A stretch of 64,000 nt of DNA from Ktedonobacter racemifer DSM 44963 (GTDB lineage Bacteria > Chloroflexota > Ktedonobacteria > Ktedonobacterales > Ktedonobacteraceae): the NCBI RefSeq assembly GCF_000178855.1, contig NZ_ADVG01000005.1, forward strand, positions 1,178,001 through 1,242,000, given 5' to 3'. Below, piece by piece: positions 60,738 through 64,000 of the stretch. Position 1 is the first letter of the stretch. Each line of letters begins with the position of its first letter. A program made the translations under genes and the position numbers. The notes beneath the pieces were generated by a model. That model ran no database searches. It was given only the letters and a program-made list of their open reading frames with translations, and had not been told where the DNA came from.

Positions 60738-61571
60738 TTAGTTATCAATGCGCCAGGAAATAATGGCATTGGGCATCTGGGGTAGCGGGAAGATCAGCAT
60801 ACCTTCCTGCGCCACCAGCCAGGACGCCAGTAAGCCCCGAAGTTCTTTCTCGACCTGGGGATTCTCAGGCAGAATCAACTGCTCGCGCATCTCTGCAACA
60901 GCCTCCTCAAGCGAGGAGAAACGCATACTTTGCGTGGTGGACACAATCTCTACATTGGCATAGATGCCCATCTCATAGAGGACATCCAGCGCGTGGATAT
61001 AGCCAGGGGGTAGGCAACGCGCCTCGCCATGAAAATGGCGCCACAGGGGATCGCTAATCTCATCAAAGGAGGTGGCACGCATGAAGAGGAAGCAGGTGTG
61101 CCGCGTCGCTGCATGCAGCTTGGTGAGGAAGCGGCCCAGGTCGAGAATAGGGTAGAGCACATGGCTGCACAGCGAAACATCCGCGCGCAGAGTGGGATCA
61201 GCCTCCTGCCATATGCTGGCTATCGACGAGATATTCGTGATCCCCCTGGCCCGCGCATCCGCCTGTAAATAGCTCAACATACTTGCGTTTGGCTCGACCG
61301 CGTAGACATGCTTCACCAGCGGAGCCAGGGCCAGCACATAACGCCCGGTACCCGCGCCTACATCCAGCACCTCGCTCTCAGGCGTAAGCACCTCGCTCAT
61401 TCGCAGCAGCAACGGGTTATCGGATTGAACTCGTTGGCTTGAGCGATGGTAGTTGCATGCACGCCGATCCCAGAAGTCGGCGCTGGAACGCCCCAGACGA
61501 GCATATGCCTCATCCATCTGACGTGCTCTCGCTGTCAGGATCTCTTGCCAGCGCGCAAGCGCCGTTTGCAT
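60738..61571 (-). CDS. Class I SAM-dependent methyltransferase
   Basis: This 277-residue enzyme has SAM motif I VLDVGAGTGRYVLALAP, an acidic loop VYAVEPNASML for the ribose, and ADVSLCSHVLYPI for motif IV. The N-terminal ~70 residues are helical. The substrate is unknown; such methyltransferases often act on small molecules. The start ATG at 61571 has GGGGAGG upstream. It is followed by a hairpin and preceded on the same strand by a CoxG-like gene, 58 bp away, so the two may be co-transcribed. Confidence 0.85.
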   Translation of the reverse strand: MQTALARWQEILTARARQMDEAYARLGRSSADFWDRRACNYHRSSQRVQSDNPLLLRMSEVLTPESEVLDVGAGTGRYVLALAPLVKHVYAVEPNASMLSYLQADARARGITNISSIASIWQEADPTLRADVSLCSHVLYPILDLGRFLTKLHAATRHTCFLFMRATSFDEISDPLWRHFHGEARCLPPGYIHALDVLYEMGIYANVEIVSTTQSMRFSSLEEAVAEMREQLILPENPQVEKELRGLLASWLVAQEGMLIFPLPQMPNAIISWRIDN

Positions 61572-61629
61572 TGTTTCTTCCTCCCCTGAGAGGCTCGCCA
61601 GTCAGGCTATGGATCTTACGTTACCGGGC

Positions 61630-62094
61630 TTACTCGCCAGCCGAGGCGGCCTGTGGCTCCTGGAGCTTGGATTGGAGACAGCTAAAGAACTGGTTGGTCA
61701 TCTTCTCGGCGGTGCCATTGATCAGGCGCGCGCCGACGCTGGCAATAGAGCCACTGATCGTCACCTGAGCATTCCAGTCCATCTTCGTCTGATTGGCATC
61801 GATGGCGCTTAACTGCATATCGCCCGCGAGGTCGACTGCGCTGCCAGGTGCTTTGCCACGTGCCTTGACGGCCATAAATTCGGGTTCGCGCTTCTCCGGG
61901 CGCGTGACATCCAGGTTAAACTTGGCTTTGACGGGTCCCACACCGACCGAAATCAGGGCCTTCCAATGCTCTTCGCCCAGTTGCTCCAGGCTCTGAAAGC
62001 CCGGCGCACAGCTCGCCACATTATTCACATCTAAGAGAAACGCCCACACCTTTTCAATCGGGGCAGCAATCGTTTGTGATCCAGTAAACTGCAT
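61630..62094 (-). CDS. CoxG-family protein
   Basis: This 154-residue protein starts MQFTGSQTIAAPIEKVWAFLLDVNNVASCAPGFQSLEQ, a classic CoxG/SRPBCC opening. It ends with ISGSIASVGARLINGTAEKMTNQFFSCLQSKL, the long C-terminal helix of the fold. It lacks the extra C-terminal membrane anchor of full-length CoxG. The start at 62094 has GGATGG upstream. It lies 83 bp from the CRISPR array. No CO-dehydrogenase genes are near. Confidence 0.88.
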   Translation of the reverse strand: MQFTGSQTIAAPIEKVWAFLLDVNNVASCAPGFQSLEQLGEEHWKALISVGVGPVKAKFNLDVTRPEKREPEFMAVKARGKAPGSAVDLAGDMQLSAIDANQTKMDWNAQVTISGSIASVGARLINGTAEKMTNQFFSCLQSKLQEPQAASAGE

Positions 62095-62176
62095 AGCACA
62101 CCATCCTTTCCGCAATTCCTACTTGCCACGCAAGCGGAGCATCATTATCATGATATCACATCTCCTTGATACCAGA

Positions 62177-62548
62177 GTTTCAATCCTCAGCGACCCCTGC
62201 GGGCCGCTGCAACGTTTTCTGGATCGCAAACAATTGCGGCCCCTCTTGTTTCAATCCACAACGACCCCTGCGGGCCGCTGCAACGACGGTTCCCGATCTG
62301 GCAGAGGACCGCGTAGACGTTTCAATCCTCAGCGACCCCTGCGGGCCGCTGCAACGCGCACAACGTAAAGGTAGATGCAGTCGGGGTTCGCGCACCTATT
62401 TGCGCGAACCCCATCTTGGAACAGCCTGACCTGACGTAGTTTCAATCCTCAGCAGCCCCGAAGGACTGCTGCAACTTCAACCTGATCTGCATATTCGCTC
62501 AGCTTTTCGAGGTTTCAATCCTCAGCAGCCCCGAAGGACTGCTGCAAC
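62177..62548. CRISPR. Five-repeat CRISPR array with two repeat variants, no adjacent cas genes
   Basis: Five 37-bp repeats lie at 62177-62213, 62248-62284, 62319-62355, 62439-62475 and 62512-62548. All begin GTTTCAATCC and end GCAAC. Repeats 1 and 3 are identical and repeat 2 differs at two bases. Repeats 4 and 5 are identical to each other but carry a different central palindrome (CAGCAG with CTGCTG instead of CAGCG with CGCTG). Spacers are 34, 34, 83 and 36 nt; the 83-nt one contains a 12-bp perfect hairpin. The direction of transcription is not evident. Confidence 0.88.
62384..62413. repeat. Hairpin inside the long CRISPR spacer
   Basis: GGGGTTCGCGCA and TGCGCGAACCCC pair perfectly around a 6-nt loop, in the 83-nt gap between repeats 3 and 4. 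It shows no similarity to the CRISPR repeat. Confidence 0.8.
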
Positions 62549-62955
62549 AGCCACGCTCTCACTTAGCCAGAAGCGTCTTACCATGTGCCAAACTGTGCGG
62601 ACCTCCTCTAGCATACCTTATTTTCCGCTCTGACGCGACTCTTTCCTCTTGCTACACACCAAGCAACTATGCTCTAGCATCTCTACATAAGCCAGAACAG
62701 AGCAAGACTACTTCTGTGCGCGAACCTCACGAAGCCAACGGGCAAGCCTTGCCTCGTGACAACAAGTGGCCAGTAAACCGCAAGAATCACTAGACAATGT
62801 TATGTCGTTGGAATTATAGTATAAAAGACATCAATTGCGCTGTCCGACCTTTTGCCTATTCGGGTGCCCACCACATGCCCGTGCGGGACTCGGCGCTGAG
62901 ACCCTTCTATAAGAAGGTACCTGAAAACTACCCCCTTACAATATATTAGGAGATT
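62549..62955. other. Gene-free region beside CRISPR array
   Basis: About 400 bp without a recognised gene or cas remnant. It may include the CRISPR leader on this side, but it is not strongly AT-rich. The last 15 bp carry the ribosome site of the phosphatase gene. Confidence 0.4.
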
Positions 62956-63678
62956 ATGAGTACGCAATATACGAATACCATCTACCTTATTCGCCATGGA
63001 GAGAATCTCGCAAACGTGACTGGAGAGTTTTCATATAAACGCGTTGACTACTCGCTGACGGCCAAGGGCGTGCTCCAGGCACAACAAACCGCCGCCCATC
63101 TGCACGAATGGCATATCGATGAATTCTTCTCTTCGCCACTCAAACGCGCCCGTGAAACCGCCGAAATTATCGCTGAACCGCATCATCTACCAGTCACACT
63201 CTTTGAAGAGTTCCGCGAACTAAATGTGGGCGATCTCGAAGATGCCGCGCCCACCGCTGAGAACTGGGACTATCATAACAATATCCTGGCGCAGTGGTAT
63301 CATGGTCACCTCGACGTCAGCTTCCCCAATGGAGAGAGCTTTCTGACCCTGACCGAGCGCGGCAAACAGGGCTTGCATAAAGTGACCTGGGGCAAACAGG
63401 GGCGCGTGATCGCCATCGCCGGACACGCGGCCATTTTTACCGCCCTCGTCTCGGCGATCTGCGGTCCCGAGAGCCTGGAAACCATTCGCAGAGGCAAGAA
63501 GCACAACTGCTCAATTAGCGAGATCGAACTCACCACCAGTGAGCACAATGTCGTGGGCAGGCTGGTACAGTGGGCGGCCTGTGCTCATCTCTCAGGCGAG
63601 GCCGCGAACTTCGTGCCTGCCGTTCCCGAGTTCAAGAAGCAGTCAGCAGAGACAGAAGAGGTGACGCAGGTTCGTTAG
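62956..63678 (+). CDS. Histidine phosphatase superfamily protein
   Basis: This 240-residue member of the phosphoglycerate-mutase-like family has the phospho-histidine motif YLIRHGENLAN, the arginine in SSPLKRARETAEII, the acidic residue in FRELNVGDLE, and the second catalytic histidine in VIAIAGHAAIF. Its substrate is unknown; members of this size are often small-molecule phosphatases. TTAGGAG lies 5-6 nt before the ATG. It converges on the RlmI-like gene 21 bp away. Confidence 0.9.
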   Translation: MSTQYTNTIYLIRHGENLANVTGEFSYKRVDYSLTAKGVLQAQQTAAHLHEWHIDEFFSSPLKRARETAEIIAEPHHLPVTLFEEFRELNVGDLEDAAPTAENWDYHNNILAQWYHGHLDVSFPNGESFLTLTERGKQGLHKVTWGKQGRVIAIAGHAAIFTALVSAICGPESLETIRRGKKHNCSISEIELTTSEHNVVGRLVQWAACAHLSGEAANFVPAVPEFKKQSAETEEVTQVR

Positions 63679-63699
63679 GACCCGCATCACCTCCCTTTC

Positions 63700-64000
63700 T
63701 TAAAGGACCCGGCAAAAGACGGACTTGAGATAATTGGTTTCTGGCATCGCCAGGTTGGTAGGATGATCCACACCGTGGGTATAGGACTCCAGCAGTTGCA
63801 CCGTGCGCTTCTGCCGCTGGGCGCAATTGGAGACGACCCCCAGCAGATCATCCATACCAACCACGCCAGAGCATGAACAGGTCAATAGAATCCCGCCTGG
63901 ACGCAAGACCTGCATGCCCAGGATATTGAGACGCCGGTAGGCTTTAAGCGCCTGCGTACGCGCGCCCTGGTTCTTGGCAAAGGCTGGTGGGTCCAGCACG
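63700..64000 (-). CDS. 23S rRNA (cytosine) methyltransferase RlmI-like, 3' part only
   Basis: Only the C-terminal ~100 residues are inside the window; the gene runs off its right edge. LDPPAFAKNQ is the catalytic-site motif IV of RlmI/RlmK-type SAM methyltransferases. TCSCSGVVGMDDLL and GVDHPTNLAMPETNYLKSVFCRVL are the expected end. The family methylates C1962-type positions of 23S rRNA and carries an N-terminal PUA domain, not visible here. Confidence 0.85.
   Translation of the reverse strand, partial: VLDPPAFAKNQGARTQALKAYRRLNILGMQVLRPGGILLTCSCSGVVGMDDLLGVVSNCAQRQKRTVQLLESYTHGVDHPTNLAMPETNYLKSVFCRVL

Noticed and set aside
62123..62429. Reading frames encoding repeated ILSDPCGPLQR-like peptides
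   Set aside because: The peptide repeats are translations of the CRISPR repeats in two frames; there is no ribosome site and the frames cross spacers.
63700..64000. Truncated methyltransferase as a pseudogene
   Set aside because: The frame stays open to the window edge, so the truncation is only the end of the supplied sequence.

Overview
The window is most likely from a Ktedonobacter-like member of the Chloroflexota. This is inferred from gene content, not from a search. The signs are moderately GC-rich DNA, many long intergenic palindromes, paired MalFG-type sugar importers with a LacI regulator, sedolisin (S53) secretion, DUF4349, DUF4342 and PAC2 proteins, and an IscB locus of the kind known to be abundant in Ktedonobacter racemifer.

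Layout. 0.7-4.5 kb: a nucleotidyltransferase and a three-gene ABC-2 exporter operon. 4.9-7.3 kb: an IS607-like element (serine recombinase plus TnpB) that has split a deazaflavin nitroreductase-family gene; both halves are visible and rejoin in frame. 7.5-10.2 kb: a TetR regulator, a coiled-coil protein and an amidohydrolase. 10.5-18 kb: a secreted or lipoprotein glycosidase island, with two tandem GH3/NagZ-like lipoproteins and two GHL10 paralogues around a BioY biotin transporter. 18-21.4 kb: a sugar ABC importer. 22-26.9 kb: Nudix, a membrane protein, a PLP amino-acid aldolase/deaminase, an FAD aldonolactone oxidase and a LacI regulator. 27.4-30.6 kb: a second sugar ABC importer facing the LacI gene, with perfect twin operators between them. 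30.9-43.6 kb: a DUF4349 lipoprotein, pseudouridine synthase, PAC2, acyl-CoA synthetase (NDP-forming)-like protein, nitronate monooxygenase, HtrA-like protease, sedolisin, a BNR-repeat protein and DUF4342. 43.7-49.9 kb: a topoisomerase IV/gyrase gene pair whose junction is occupied by a 1.57-kb IscB-omegaRNA element. 50-64 kb: zinc-ribbon, J-domain, BrkB/YihY and DUF1464-like proteins, a multi-GAF histidine kinase with an HD hydrolase, a receiver protein, two CoxG-like proteins, a methyltransferase, a five-repeat CRISPR array without cas genes, a histidine phosphatase and the end of an RlmI-like methyltransferase.

Three themes stand out. First, there are two OMEGA-type RNA-guided nuclease loci. 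One is a TnpB whose canonical RuvC-II glutamate is glycine, in an IS whose ends can be placed to the base by rejoining the broken gene. The other is a catalytically intact IscB whose predicted guide is the 3' end of the topoisomerase B-subunit gene. Second, perfect or near-perfect palindromes of 25-39 bp stem occur in most gaps, several behind a shared 17-bp leader. Three of them lie between divergent genes, where a terminator is not expected. Third, there are two complete sugar importers, one with a readable divergent LacI control region. No tRNA, rRNA or cas gene was seen.
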